A stretch of DNA of 64,000 nt from contig NZ_QCZI01000008.1 in the NCBI RefSeq assembly GCF_003097635.1, positions 85,130-149,129 on the forward strand, written 5' to 3'. The notes below the pieces were generated by a model that had not been told where the DNA came from, ran no database searches, and worked only from the letters and a program-made list of their open reading frames with translations. Position numbers and translations under genes: made by a program. Each line of letters opens with the position of its first letter. Within the stretch, counting starts at the first letter, position 1. This DNA is from Flavobacterium psychrotolerans (GTDB lineage: Bacteria; Bacteroidota; Bacteroidia; Flavobacteriales; Flavobacteriaceae). Below are positions 8,037 to 18,182 of the stretch, in pieces.

Positions 8037-11000
8037 TTATCTTTTCAACGAGAAGTGCGCTTTAAATAATTTATTGGTATTGGTTTCTAAATAGTTTATT
8101 GTAAACCAATAATCGGACGAAGGCAATGGTTTTCCATTATAGGTCCCATCCCATCCCTGTCCTTCGGTACTGATTTGTTTAATCAGTTTTCCGTATGAAT
8201 CGTATATGTAGACAATAGCATTGGGTTGGTCGTTTAATGCTCCGATATTCCAAGTGTCGTTAATTCCGTCTCCATTTGGTGTAAAATACTTTGGATAGTC
8301 AATGACCGTCACTTTTTGGCTCATGTTAGTGCATCCTTGGGGATCTACGACTGTCACAGTATGCAATCCACTGCTTGCTCCAGTAAATACATTATCGCTT
8401 TGGAACGCTCCCATGTCCAGTTGATAAAGGAACGGACCAGTTCCGCCTTCTACCATTACTGTAATAATGCCATTCTGTGTAAAGGCATCAGTTACCGTTG
8501 TCAAAAAAGGATTGTCTGCTGGATAGTTGGCAACAACTGTGGCAAGCACTTCTTTAGAAACACAACCGGTTAAGGTATTCGTCACGATTACAGAATAATT
8601 TCCAACTTTTGTAGCTTCATAACTACTCGCAACTGCCCCATCAATAAGAACCCCGTCTAAAAACCATTCGAAATCATGCTTGGTGTTGTTTAAACCAGTG
8701 GCTAAAGTATGGGATTTAAAGGTACTGTTCGTGACTTGATCTACACAAATTATGCCTTCTGCAATTGCTGGCGACGGTGCCGGATTTACGTTTACGGTAA
8801 TCATTATGGATTTTCCAACGCAATCCTTCAAACTAGGCGTTATCGTATAAACCGCTGTGCCCAAGTTCGCGTCTGCTTCAAGAATTTGGTCGATCACATC
8901 TCCCGCACCTAGAGTTGCTCCGATTACACCTGTTTGTGTAGTAGTCCATGCAAATGTAGTTCCGGGAATATTTGGAGATAATGTAATGTTAGAGGACTCT
9001 CCGCTACAAATTACAGTTCCTGAAGAAGCAAAAACTTCTGGTGAAGGGTCTACTGTTACCGTTACGATAATTGGTATTCCCGTACAACCGTTAATGGTTG
9101 GTGTTATCGTATACTCCACCTTTCCTTGTATCTTACCCGCCGTTCTTAGTGATTGGGCAATGATATTACCACTTCCTGAAATGGCCCCTAAAACGTCTGT
9201 TTGAACAGCAGTCCAATTAAAGGCAGTACCTACGACATTGCTTGTCAAAGTAATGTTGGCAGCATTTCCGGAACAAATGGTTTCTTGCGCAGGATTGGCT
9301 GAAGCCTCGGGTATTGGGTTTACCGTTACAACCACTAGAAGTGTTGTTCCCCTGCAGCTATTTGCGGTTGGGGTAACGGCATAAACCGCTTCTCCAGATT
9401 TATTTCCTACGGTTGTCAAGACCTGTGCAATGGTGTCACCGGAACCAGCAACAGCTCCGTTTACATTGGTTTGGATTGCATTCCAAATATAAGTTGTCCC
9501 CAGTTCGGTACTCGATAGCGCTATAGCAGTAGCGCTTCCAGAACAGATAGATTTCAATTTGGGTGTCGCAGTTACTATTGGTGTTTTGGGTTGAGCGCTA
9601 ATTACAATCGTGGTTGCTGTTGAAATGCAACCAAAAGTATTTTTTGCTTTTACAGTATGAGAAGACCCTGAAGCCAATCCGCTATAGGTTAATGTAGAAG
9701 AATAAGCACTGGAATCAAAGCTGTAAGTCTCTCCCATAGCCTGTGTAATAGTAGCTGAACCAGTTGCCACTCCACAGTCAGGTTGTGTTAGTGCAACTAT
9801 TGGTGCTGTTGGTGTTGCGGGTTGTGTATTAATTGGAATATTGAGAACTGTAGATATACAACCCAATGTATTTTTTGTGGTTAGGGTATGGGAAGAACCA
9901 GCTATTAATCCACTATAGATTAATGTGGAGGAGTGAACACCAGAATCAAAACTGTAGGTTTCTCCAGCAATCTGGGTTATCGTAACCGTACCTGTTGCAA
10001 ATGTACAAGTAGGCTGTGTAATTGTAATGGCTGGATTGCTTGGCAATGCAGGTTGTGACTTTAAAGTAATATTGGCAGCCAATGAAATACAACCAGCCGC
10101 ATTTTTTGCAAACACCGTATGGGAAGAACCAGCCGCTAATCCGCTATAGGTTAATGTGATTGAGTAAGCCCCTGAATCAAAGCTATATGTTTCTCCAGCA
10201 ATTGCGGTTATTGTTGCGGTACCGGTGGCAAGTTGGCAAGTTGGCTCAGTTAGTGTAACATTTGGAATTGCTGGTGCTGTTGCTGGTGTGTTTAAAGTAA
10301 TATTGGCAACCGTTGAAATGCAACCCGCTACGCTCTTAGATTGAAGAGTATGAGAAGATCCTGCCACCAATCCGCCATACACCAAGGTCGTGTTATAAGC
10401 CCCCGAATCAAAACTGTATGTTTCCCCTATTATGCCTGTTATCGTAACAGTACCAGTTGGTAATGCACATGAAGGCTGGATTATCTTAAACAGAGGTGGT
10501 GCTGGTATTGCATTTATAGTTACGATTGTAGAAGCGGTATATGCTGGACAACCACCACTTGTAGCAATAGTATACTTTACGGTATAGATTCCTTCAGTAC
10601 TCAAGTTTGGGGTAATGGAACCCGTTATTGGGTCTATTTTTAATCCGAGAGTTGAACTGTAAGTGCCTACTAGAAATGCTCCAGTCCCTGTTAACGTAAC
10701 AATTTGTGCAGTTGTATCAGAAACGCAAAAAGAGTTTGCAGCATATTTAATTGTTGCAGTTGGACATGATGAACACGTCACATTAACCGTAACTGGATTT
10801 ACGTACTGACAACCAAATTGGTCAACAGCAGTTGAATTATAAACAAAAGTACCAGCTGTAGGGAAAGGTCCTACGGAGACAGAATTTGTTAGCTTATTTC
10901 CCAAACACGGTCCTGGAGATGGGCATGTCCCAGGTCCAGGATTTGTAATTACAGAACTAGTGGTTGTCTGAGCTGGAATAACTGGTCCCGAACCACTATG

Positions 11001-12476
11001 CGACCAAGTTGCTGTCGCTATATTTGGGGTTACTGTCGCTAAACTTACATAACAAGTTTGCGGAAAATCAAGGGACCAACTAAATAGAGTCCCATCATCA
11101 TCCTTCAGATTATCTGTAATTTTTATGGTCCAAACACCATTTAAATCAGCACCATTGAATGCTGAAAATGGATTTGCAGAGTTATAGGTTTGTGATTTAT
11201 AATAGGATCCTGATCCACAGCTTCCAGTATAACTAGCACACGTTTTTGTTGCACTAGTTGTCCCCGAAGCTCCAGCTGAAGGCCAGTTAAAACCTCCAGA
11301 ATTCACAACAGTATAGTTTGCGCCACAGCCAGGAACACCATCATCATTCGTATTGGCACAAGTTCCAAATTTATTATCATTATCAATCCCATCATTGGTA
11401 AATACCCGAACGGTTTGACCCGAAGGTGAAATTAGGTCTATAGATAAATCTCCAGCGTAAGAATGTTCTAAATTAAATTTCAAAGTTGGGTAGCATCCTG
11501 AAGTAACAGTCGATCCAACCGGGAAAAACCCTGCATAATCAATTCCTAATGTAAAACTATCTCCAGAGCCATCAGGTAAACTTACGGTTCCAGACACTAC
11601 ACTCGGGGTTTGCTGTGATATGGTTTGGGAGGTAACAGCTGCAACCAAAGTAGTAGAATCGCCACATGCAATATTGACCGTACTAGCAGAAGATCCGGTA
11701 AAAATGGGAGACGGCATTACTCTTATCGTTTTGGTAACCGAATTGGTGCTCTGGCATCCTAGAGGATCAACATTCGTATTGTCATTTCGGACTCTAAGCT
11801 TAGTGATAAAAATCCCTAAATTAGGGAAAACATGGGAGGTCTTTGCAGTTGAAGTTATAGATTTTGTTCCGTCACCCCAATCCCATTCGTATTTAACAAT
11901 ATTCCCCGAAGCAGTCGTTGAAGTTGAAGCATCAAAAGGAATCGACAAGGAGCCTGGGTTCGTGGAAGAAGGAGGACAGACATCCACAGTTGTAGTGTTT
12001 ACCATTGCGGCTATTGGCGTGGTACACGGCGTGATACAAGAGATGTTTGCAACCCAACCAGGAAAGGTACTAGTTCCATTCGATGTGAATTTTAAGGAGA
12101 TGCATCCGTCAGGGCTTGTAGATGTAATGGTAAAAGCAGCTAGATTTCCCGAAAAGCTTTCGTTCTGTGTGCCTGCCGTGCCTATTGTACTTCCATACCA
12201 AACATCCAAATAATCGGTAGGGTTATTATTATTATCTAGGTCTTGTGTTTCAAAAGACGTAAAGCTAATTTTAATTTTATCGCCTGGAGAAGTTGGGCAA
12301 AAAGTTATTGTGCTGTTCTGATTGGATGAATATTTTGACCCTATACCACCATTATCCACAAACACTCCGGCACATTTAGTCACTTTACCATTTGCGCCAT
12401 TGTTCATGGTATATGTTTGTGAAAATGAATAGCTAAATAATAATAGTGTAAATAGGATAAAAAATGTCTTTTTCAT
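8037..12476 (-). CDS. large modular secreted protein with CUB-like, PKD, P/Homo B and T9SS gliding-type C-terminal domain
   Basis: Predicted exported surface or extracellular protein of about 1480 residues. The signal peptide MKKTFFILFTLLLFSYSFSQ begins at the ATG at 12476; an in-frame ATG at 12503 would place nine polar residues before it and is less likely. In order: a CUB-like domain (about 20-150), a PKD domain (YEWDWGDGT), a proprotein-convertase P/Homo B-like domain (SYAGDLSIDLISPSG to LNGVWTIKITDN), four 77-residue repeats, three repeats opening with ICSG and containing VTVNP, and the C-terminal CHU_C/gliding sorting domain (YFTPNGDGINDTWNI) that marks type IX secretion cargo. No catalytic protease domain is present. 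Likely an adhesin or matrix protein; function inferred from architecture only. Confidence 0.9.
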   Translation of the reverse strand: MKKTFFILFTLLLFSYSFSQTYTMNNGANGKVTKCAGVFVDNGGIGSKYSSNQNSTITFCPTSPGDKIKISFTSFETQDLDNNNNPTDYLDVWYGSTIGTAGTQNESFSGNLAAFTITSTSPDGCISLKFTSNGTSTFPGWVANISCITPCTTPIAAMVNTTTVDVCPPSSTNPGSLSIPFDASTSTTASGNIVKYEWDWGDGTKSITSTAKTSHVFPNLGIFITKLRVRNDNTNVDPLGCQSTNSVTKTIRVMPSPIFTGSSASTVNIACGDSTTLVAAVTSQTISQQTPSVVSGTVSLPDGSGDSFTLGIDYAGFFPVGSTVTSGCYPTLKFNLEHSYAGDLSIDLISPSGQTVRVFTNDGIDNDNKFGTCANTNDDGVPGCGANYTVVNSGGFNWPSAGASGTTSATKTCASYTGSCGSGSYYKSQTYNSANPFSAFNGADLNGVWTIKITDNLKDDDGTLFSWSLDFPQTCYVSLATVTPNIATATWSHSGSGPVIPAQTTTSSVITNPGPGTCPSPGPCLGNKLTNSVSVGPFPTAGTFVYNSTAVDQFGCQYVNPVTVNVTCSSCPTATIKYAANSFCVSDTTAQIVTLTGTGAFLVGTYSSTLGLKIDPITGSITPNLSTEGIYTVKYTIATSGGCPAYTASTIVTINAIPAPPLFKIIQPSCALPTGTVTITGIIGETYSFDSGAYNTTLVYGGLVAGSSHTLQSKSVAGCISTVANITLNTPATAPAIPNVTLTEPTCQLATGTATITAIAGETYSFDSGAYSITLTYSGLAAGSSHTVFAKNAAGCISLAANITLKSQPALPSNPAITITQPTCTFATGTVTITQIAGETYSFDSGVHSSTLIYSGLIAGSSHTLTTKNTLGCISTVLNIPINTQPATPTAPIVALTQPDCGVATGSATITQAMGETYSFDSSAYSSTLTYSGLASGSSHTVKAKNTFGCISTATTIVISAQPKTPIVTATPKLKSICSGSATAIALSSTELGTTYIWNAIQTNVNGAVAGSGDTIAQVLTTVGNKSGEAVYAVTPTANSCRGTTLLVVVTVNPIPEASANPAQETICSGNAANITLTSNVVGTAFNWTAVQTDVLGAISGSGNIIAQSLRTAGKIQGKVEYTITPTINGCTGIPIIVTVTVDPSPEVFASSGTVICSGESSNITLSPNIPGTTFAWTTTQTGVIGATLGAGDVIDQILEADANLGTAVYTITPSLKDCVGKSIMITVNVNPAPSPAIAEGIICVDQVTNSTFKSHTLATGLNNTKHDFEWFLDGVLIDGAVASSYEATKVGNYSVIVTNTLTGCVSKEVLATVVANYPADNPFLTTVTDAFTQNGIITVMVEGGTGPFLYQLDMGAFQSDNVFTGASSGLHTVTVVDPQGCTNMSQKVTVIDYPKYFTPNGDGINDTWNIGALNDQPNAIVYIYDSYGKLIKQISTEGQGWDGTYNGKPLPSSDYWFTINYLETNTNKLFKAHFSLKR
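9577..10500 (-). repeat. four 231-bp tandem repeats inside the large secreted-protein gene
   Basis: The block encoding ETYSFDSGAYS and YSGLAAGSSHT recurs four times. The DNA anchor GAATCAAA starts at 9712, 9943, 10174 and 10405, exactly 231 bp apart, so each unit is 77 codons. Copies remain similar at DNA level, which makes copy-number change by recombination plausible. They probably fold as Ig-like beta domains. Confidence 0.9.
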
Positions 12477-12503
12477 TAATGAAGAGGTAATTTTGTATTG
12501 CAT

Positions 12504-12823
12504 AAAACGTGGTAAAATCTTTCAAACCAATTGGTTTTAAGTTTAATTCGGGGATAAAGTTATAGATATTTATTGTTTTTAAATATTTTTTTAAATATTT
12601 AACAAAATACATTTTCCGAGAGCCAATTGCTTTTTGTTAGTAATTAATGTATTATTGATACAAATGTTAAAAAAATTAGTAAAAATCTTGGTGTTGATGT
12701 CCTTATTTTTTATTCAAACCTTTGATTTTGAGAGCAAGTCATAATAGTAATATTGAAAGAATTAACCCATAAGAGATCAAATTTTTGACTATATATATGC
12801 GTATATGAAAGTTATCCTCTCCA
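12504..12823. other. AT-rich intergenic region, no feature recognised
   Basis: About 320 very AT-rich bases lie upstream of the large secreted-protein gene and downstream of bioF. The promoter for the large gene should be here on the minus strand, but I found no exact TAnnTTTG box and no convincing terminator hairpin for bioF. No RNA gene or coding frame is apparent. Confidence 0.5.
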
Positions 12824-13996
12824 TTATTCTGGGATGGATGCAATATCGGTTTCCCAAAGCGCTAAAGTACGCAACAATCCCAAGACTTCAGAAATTTCTT
12901 CCTTTGAATTATAACTATGCAGGCAAAATCGCAAACGCTCTTGCCCTTCAGGAACGGTGGGCGATAAGATTGCCTTCACATCAAAGCCTTTGTCTTGGAT
13001 TTGTTTGGCTATGGATTTCACCTTTTCGTTTCCGGGTATTATAGCTGACTGGATGGCCGATTTACTTCTTACAAAAAGAGGTTTTATCCCCAATATATTT
13101 TTTTCCTGATTGAAATGAATGCAATTCTCCCGTAATTTTTGAATATCTGTTCCATTTTCCAAATGTTGATACGCCACTAAAATGGTAGCAACGGAATGTG
13201 GCGAAAGTCCTGTTGTATAAATGAAACTGCGTGTAAAATTCACTAAATATTCTTTCAAAGTCGCTGAACCTAATATTGCAGCGCCGTGACAACCCAATCC
13301 TTTTCCGAATGTCATGATTCTTGCAAAAAAACTATTCTGCAATTGCAATTCTTGTACTAATCCTTGTCCGTTTGCTCCAAAAACACCCAGTGCATGTGCT
13401 TCGTCGATGACCAATCGACAATTGTATTTTTGGGATAGTTGTGCCAATTGTTCCAAATCGGGAGAATCTCCATCCATAGAGAAAACGCTTTCGGTAACGA
13501 TGTAGATTTCGACAAGTTGGGTTTGACAACGTAAAAGCAATTTTTCTAAATCTTCATAATCGTTATGCTGATATTTATAGGACTTAGCATGAGACAATTG
13601 GATGCCGTCTCTAATGGAAGCATGGCTCAATTCATCGTATAGGATAAAATCCCCTTTTTGGGGAACGGAACTAAAAAACCCAACGTTGGCATCGTATCCG
13701 GAATTGAAAATTAACGTTGCTTCACTTTGATGAAATTTGGAGATGTAATTTTCTGTTTCTTGGTAAAGCAAATGATTCCCGGAAATTAGTCGGGAACCGG
13801 TGGCACCATTTTGAATGAAGTTATTATCGGTTAAATATCGATGTGTTTTGTCGAAAATGGTTTTTGATTTAGCAAATCCTATATAATCATTGGAAGAAAA
13901 ATCAATGCCCTTGTTGTTTGACTGCAATTGCCTCAAAGCATTGTTTTGTTTTCGAATTTCTAGTTTTTCTGAAAGATTTTTCGGGAATTTTTTCAT
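12824..13996 (-). CDS. bioF: 8-amino-7-oxononanoate synthase-like PLP enzyme (BioF / alpha-oxoamine synthase family)
   Basis: PLP-dependent enzyme that condenses an acyl-CoA or acyl-ACP with an amino acid, in BioF pimeloyl thioester with alanine for biotin synthesis. The 390-residue chain shows FSSNDYIGFAKS near the N terminus, the NGATGSRLISGN loop, DELSHASIRDG, VTESVFSMDGD, DEAHALGVFG and the PLP lysine in TFGKGLGCHGAA. I start it at the ATG at 13996, which overlaps the TGA of the upstream membrane-protein gene by four bases (ATGA), suggesting translational coupling; an upstream in-frame ATG at 14017 exists. No other biotin gene is nearby, so related activities (2-amino-3-ketobutyrate ligase, serine palmitoyltransferase-like) cannot be fully excluded. 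Confidence 0.87.
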   Translation of the reverse strand: MKKFPKNLSEKLEIRKQNNALRQLQSNNKGIDFSSNDYIGFAKSKTIFDKTHRYLTDNNFIQNGATGSRLISGNHLLYQETENYISKFHQSEATLIFNSGYDANVGFFSSVPQKGDFILYDELSHASIRDGIQLSHAKSYKYQHNDYEDLEKLLLRCQTQLVEIYIVTESVFSMDGDSPDLEQLAQLSQKYNCRLVIDEAHALGVFGANGQGLVQELQLQNSFFARIMTFGKGLGCHGAAILGSATLKEYLVNFTRSFIYTTGLSPHSVATILVAYQHLENGTDIQKLRENCIHFNQEKNILGIKPLFVRSKSAIQSAIIPGNEKVKSIAKQIQDKGFDVKAILSPTVPEGQERLRFCLHSYNSKEEISEVLGLLRTLALWETDIASIPE

Positions 13997-14520
13997 GAAT
14001 TTGGTTTTTCTATCCATTTAGAATTTCCTTTTTCGGTAGCATCAAGAAAATTGATGTGCAGTTTTTCAGCAACCATTTCAGCAAATTTAAAGGCTAAATC
14101 TTTTTCTTCTGAATAGCACATATTATAATATTTATTGGCTCTATACCAAAGGTCAATTAGGTAAATCTCGTCTTCATTTTTGGAAATTGATACATATTTG
14201 AGTTCTGGAATTTCAGTTTTGAAGTTGACAGAGAAAAACCCAAGGAAATATCTAGAAATTAATTTGCTATTGGCGGTATCAATTAAGATAGTAAGTCTTA
14301 CAGAAAAATAAATACCTCCAACAAGACATATCATCGCTACCATAATATTCTTATTAAAAAATTCAGCTTCATCTGGATCCAGTCTGGAATAATGCTGTAA
14401 AAATACAATACATAGAATAGCACGCACTGCAAACGCATAGAATAGACCCGAAACAATGATTTTCCAAAGTGAATTCTTTGGCTGAGAAACAATTAATTCA
14501 AATTCATTTCTTTCTTTCAT
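13993..14520 (-). CDS. small two-helix membrane protein of unknown function
   Basis: A 175-residue protein I do not recognise. A charged N terminus is followed by two hydrophobic segments at about residues 20-40 (IIVSGLFYAFAVRAILCIV) and 60-80, then a soluble C-terminal half ending in a mixed charged region. The ATG at 14520 is preferred over an in-frame TTG two codons upstream. Its stop overlaps the bioF start in an ATGA, and it lies just after the atpC terminator, so it and bioF appear to form their own two-gene unit. Nothing in the sequence connects it to biotin chemistry. Confidence 0.75.
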   Translation of the reverse strand: MKERNEFELIVSQPKNSLWKIIVSGLFYAFAVRAILCIVFLQHYSRLDPDEAEFFNKNIMVAMICLVGGIYFSVRLTILIDTANSKLISRYFLGFFSVNFKTEIPELKYVSISKNEDEIYLIDLWYRANKYYNMCYSEEKDLAFKFAEMVAEKLHINFLDATEKGNSKWIEKPNS

Positions 14521-14528
14521 ACCCAAAA

Positions 14529-14560
14529 ATAAAAAAAGCCAAACAATAATGCTTGGCTTT
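14529..14560 (-). terminator. intrinsic terminator after atpC
   Basis: Read on the minus strand, an 8-bp stem (AAAGCCAA with TTGGCTTT, 14553-14560 and 14535-14542) with a 10-base loop is followed by a run of seven T. It ends the atpD-atpC transcript just before the next gene. Confidence 0.8.
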
Positions 14561-14581
14561 CTGTTTTTATTTCGAATTTAT

Positions 14582-14863
14582 TTAGTCTACTAAAACAATT
14601 ACTTTGTTGTCTTTCATCTCAATGGTTCCAGAGGTGATGGCAAGTGTGTAATTTTGATCGTTTACTTTAGTGAATTCACCTTCTATTTCCTTATTAAAAA
14701 GAAAACTTGGAGCAACCATTTTTATAACGCCTTCTTTTAGAGTAGCCACTATAGGCGCATGGTGATTCAATATTTGAAAACTACCCTCAACTCCCGGCAG
14801 AGAAACCGAGGTTACTTCTCCTGAAAATAATTTTGCTTCGGGTGATACTATTTCTAATAACAT
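14582..14863 (-). CDS. atpC: F1 ATP synthase epsilon subunit (short form)
   Basis: Central-stalk subunit of the F1 ATPase. The 93-residue protein (MLLEIVSPEAKLFSGEV, LPGVEGSFQILNHHAP) covers only the N-terminal beta-sandwich domain; the C-terminal two-helix inhibitory domain found in E. coli epsilon is absent, as is common in Bacteroidota. An in-frame ATG at 14914 would add 17 residues encoded by the repetitive spacer and is rejected. It follows atpD by about 70 bases and ends at an intrinsic terminator. Confidence 0.93.
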   Translation of the reverse strand: MLLEIVSPEAKLFSGEVTSVSLPGVEGSFQILNHHAPIVATLKEGVIKMVAPSFLFNKEIEGEFTKVNDQNYTLAITSGTIEMKDNKVIVLVD

Positions 14864-14883
14864 ATTTTTTAATTGATAATTGA

Positions 14884-14922
14884 TAATTAACAATGGATAA
14901 TTGTCAATTGTCAACTGTTAAT
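14884..14922. repeat. small inverted repeats in the atpD-atpC spacer
   Basis: The spacer is built from short variants of AATTGATAATT and GTCAATTG. AATTAACA at 14884-14891 is the reverse complement of TGTTAATT at 14915-14922, so a hairpin can form between the two genes. Possible role in differential expression of atpD and atpC; not demonstrable from sequence. Confidence 0.5.
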
Positions 14923-14932
14923 TGTCCTTTAA

Positions 14933-16558
<1,626 letters not shown>

Positions 16559-16643
16559 TACTTTTTCTATAAAAAATGAAGTAATTTTTGAAGCATTGTT
16601 TGCAAACAGGAATTTAATCAATGAAAATGTTTGTTAAACAAAA

Positions 16644-16673
16644 AAAACCACCACATTGGGGTGCGGTGGTTTT
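16644..16673 (-). terminator. intrinsic terminator after the SGNH lipoprotein gene
   Basis: AAAACCACC (16644-16652) pairs with GGTGGTTTT (16665-16673), with further CA/TG pairing after one mismatch, and a T-run follows on the minus strand. It lies 23 bases beyond the stop of the gene ending at 16696. Confidence 0.82.
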
Positions 16674-16695
16674 TGGAAATATCATTTGGCTCTTT

Positions 16696-18150
16696 TTACA
16701 AAGAAGCAGGATATAAAATTCTATAATCTGCCAGACTAACACCCTTTAGATTTGAACTGTATTTTTTATTAATGGCTTCAATAAATTTGTTTGCAATCAA
16801 AGCATAACCTCTTGGGCTTGGATGAACGCCATCAAGAGAGAACGCTCCGCCGGTTACATAAGCAGATGTCACTAAAAAACTATTGGCTACGATTCCACCG
16901 CTAATTAGTTGATTCATGATTACCTTAGTGTCTACGAATGCCAATCCATTTGTGGTGGCATTGTTTTGTATGGTAACATTATAAGCATCAGTCGCTGTTC
17001 GAACTTCGTCAATTTCTTCTTTTGAAAGTACCCATTTATCGGCTAGAGGAACTGAAACACCGTTTACATATAATGGATTTCCTCCAATTGTTGTTCCAAT
17101 AAAATTTCGGGCAGGCAAAACAACCAAGTCATCTGAAGTTGCTTGTCTGTATGACGGTATTCCATAAGCAGTTAAAGGAGTTAAATAACTGTCTTCAATG
17201 ACAACAGCGTTGCCATTTCCTGGATGAAACGCGATGGTTCTTTTAGCTGCTTCGGCTGGTGAGATTAAACCAAGAGATAATACATATTGGATTCCTCCAT
17301 TGTATTTTCCATAACCGGTTGTAGTATTCATCAAAAGTGCGATAGTGGAAGCGTCAAGTGGTAGCGGATTGTAAGGCACTGTTGTGAAATATGGCAAAGT
17401 ATTAACGTATGGCAAATTTGCAACAACACCTTTACGTCCACCTGCGGTAAGTTGGGTCACCATTCCCGTATATACCGCCTCAAAAGTAGTTGGTGGTGTA
17501 ATATCATTTCCTAAGGTTGCATCTTGAGACGTTGGAACCCCACCATTTGTGGCATATCCTAAAACGTCATTTCCGCCAATCCACAAAGAGAAGAAAGTTG
17601 GCGTTTGTGCCAAAGCATCTCCTAGAACGGTTGCAGTCGTGGATGAAGCAAATCTTCCAAAATAGGGATTTGCAGATGCGTAGCCCGAATATGTTAAGTG
17701 AAAACTTTTTGCGCCCGGAATCCCCAAATTGTTGTAACTCCCAGTTAAATGGTCGGTAATTGCAGTAGTTGTAACCCCCGAAACATTAACGGGAGCTGCA
17801 CCATTGAAATACAATCTTGTTGGAAATTGTGGAATTTGGTTTCCACCCATTGAAAACCCTCCAATATCGTCTTTCGTATATGGGATTTTGAAATCGCCCC
17901 CACCAACAAGTGCAAATTGTTGCGCCATAATGTTGGTATAGGCACCAGCCTGCCCTGTTTTGAATAATGCATTATCGCTAAATCCTGCTGCAAATGAATC
18001 CCCTAAGGCAACAAATTTTGAGAAATCGGCTGTTCCCGCTGTAAGTGGTAACCCGTCTGATGAATTTGAAACCGTAGTGACTGCATCATCATTATTACAT
18101 GCTACAAAGGTTAACGAAACCAATAATAGCCATTTGAAATTTTTCATCAT
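16696..18150 (-). CDS. SGNH/GDSL-family lipoprotein hydrolase
   Basis: Predicted lipid-anchored esterase or lipase on the periplasmic or outer-membrane side. The first 20 residues form a lipoprotein signal with lipobox SLTFVAC. The SGNH blocks are visible: ALGDSFAAG (nucleophile serine, about residue 53), IGGNDVLGYA, and the late DGVHPSPRGYALIAN with the Asp and His of the triad. At about 484 residues it is long for the family because of inserts between blocks. Two adjacent ATGs (18150, 18147) are equally possible starts. It lies 32 bases behind a TonB-dependent receptor, which suggests that the two act on the same substrate, perhaps a lipid or an acylated compound. Confidence 0.85.
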   Translation of the reverse strand: MMKNFKWLLLVSLTFVACNNDDAVTTVSNSSDGLPLTAGTADFSKFVALGDSFAAGFSDNALFKTGQAGAYTNIMAQQFALVGGGDFKIPYTKDDIGGFSMGGNQIPQFPTRLYFNGAAPVNVSGVTTTAITDHLTGSYNNLGIPGAKSFHLTYSGYASANPYFGRFASSTTATVLGDALAQTPTFFSLWIGGNDVLGYATNGGVPTSQDATLGNDITPPTTFEAVYTGMVTQLTAGGRKGVVANLPYVNTLPYFTTVPYNPLPLDASTIALLMNTTTGYGKYNGGIQYVLSLGLISPAEAAKRTIAFHPGNGNAVVIEDSYLTPLTAYGIPSYRQATSDDLVVLPARNFIGTTIGGNPLYVNGVSVPLADKWVLSKEEIDEVRTATDAYNVTIQNNATTNGLAFVDTKVIMNQLISGGIVANSFLVTSAYVTGGAFSLDGVHPSPRGYALIANKFIEAINKKYSSNLKGVSLADYRILYPASL

Positions 18151-18182
18151 AATTTTATATTTATATATTTTGACTAAACTAA

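Noticed and set aside
11620..12213. 197-residue plus-strand gene
   Set aside because: It lies antisense inside the large secreted-protein gene, which has signal peptide, domains and CTD; the plus-strand frame is a shadow.
8037..12476. secreted protease
   Set aside because: A P/Homo B-like domain is present but no catalytic domain with serine or zinc motifs is found.
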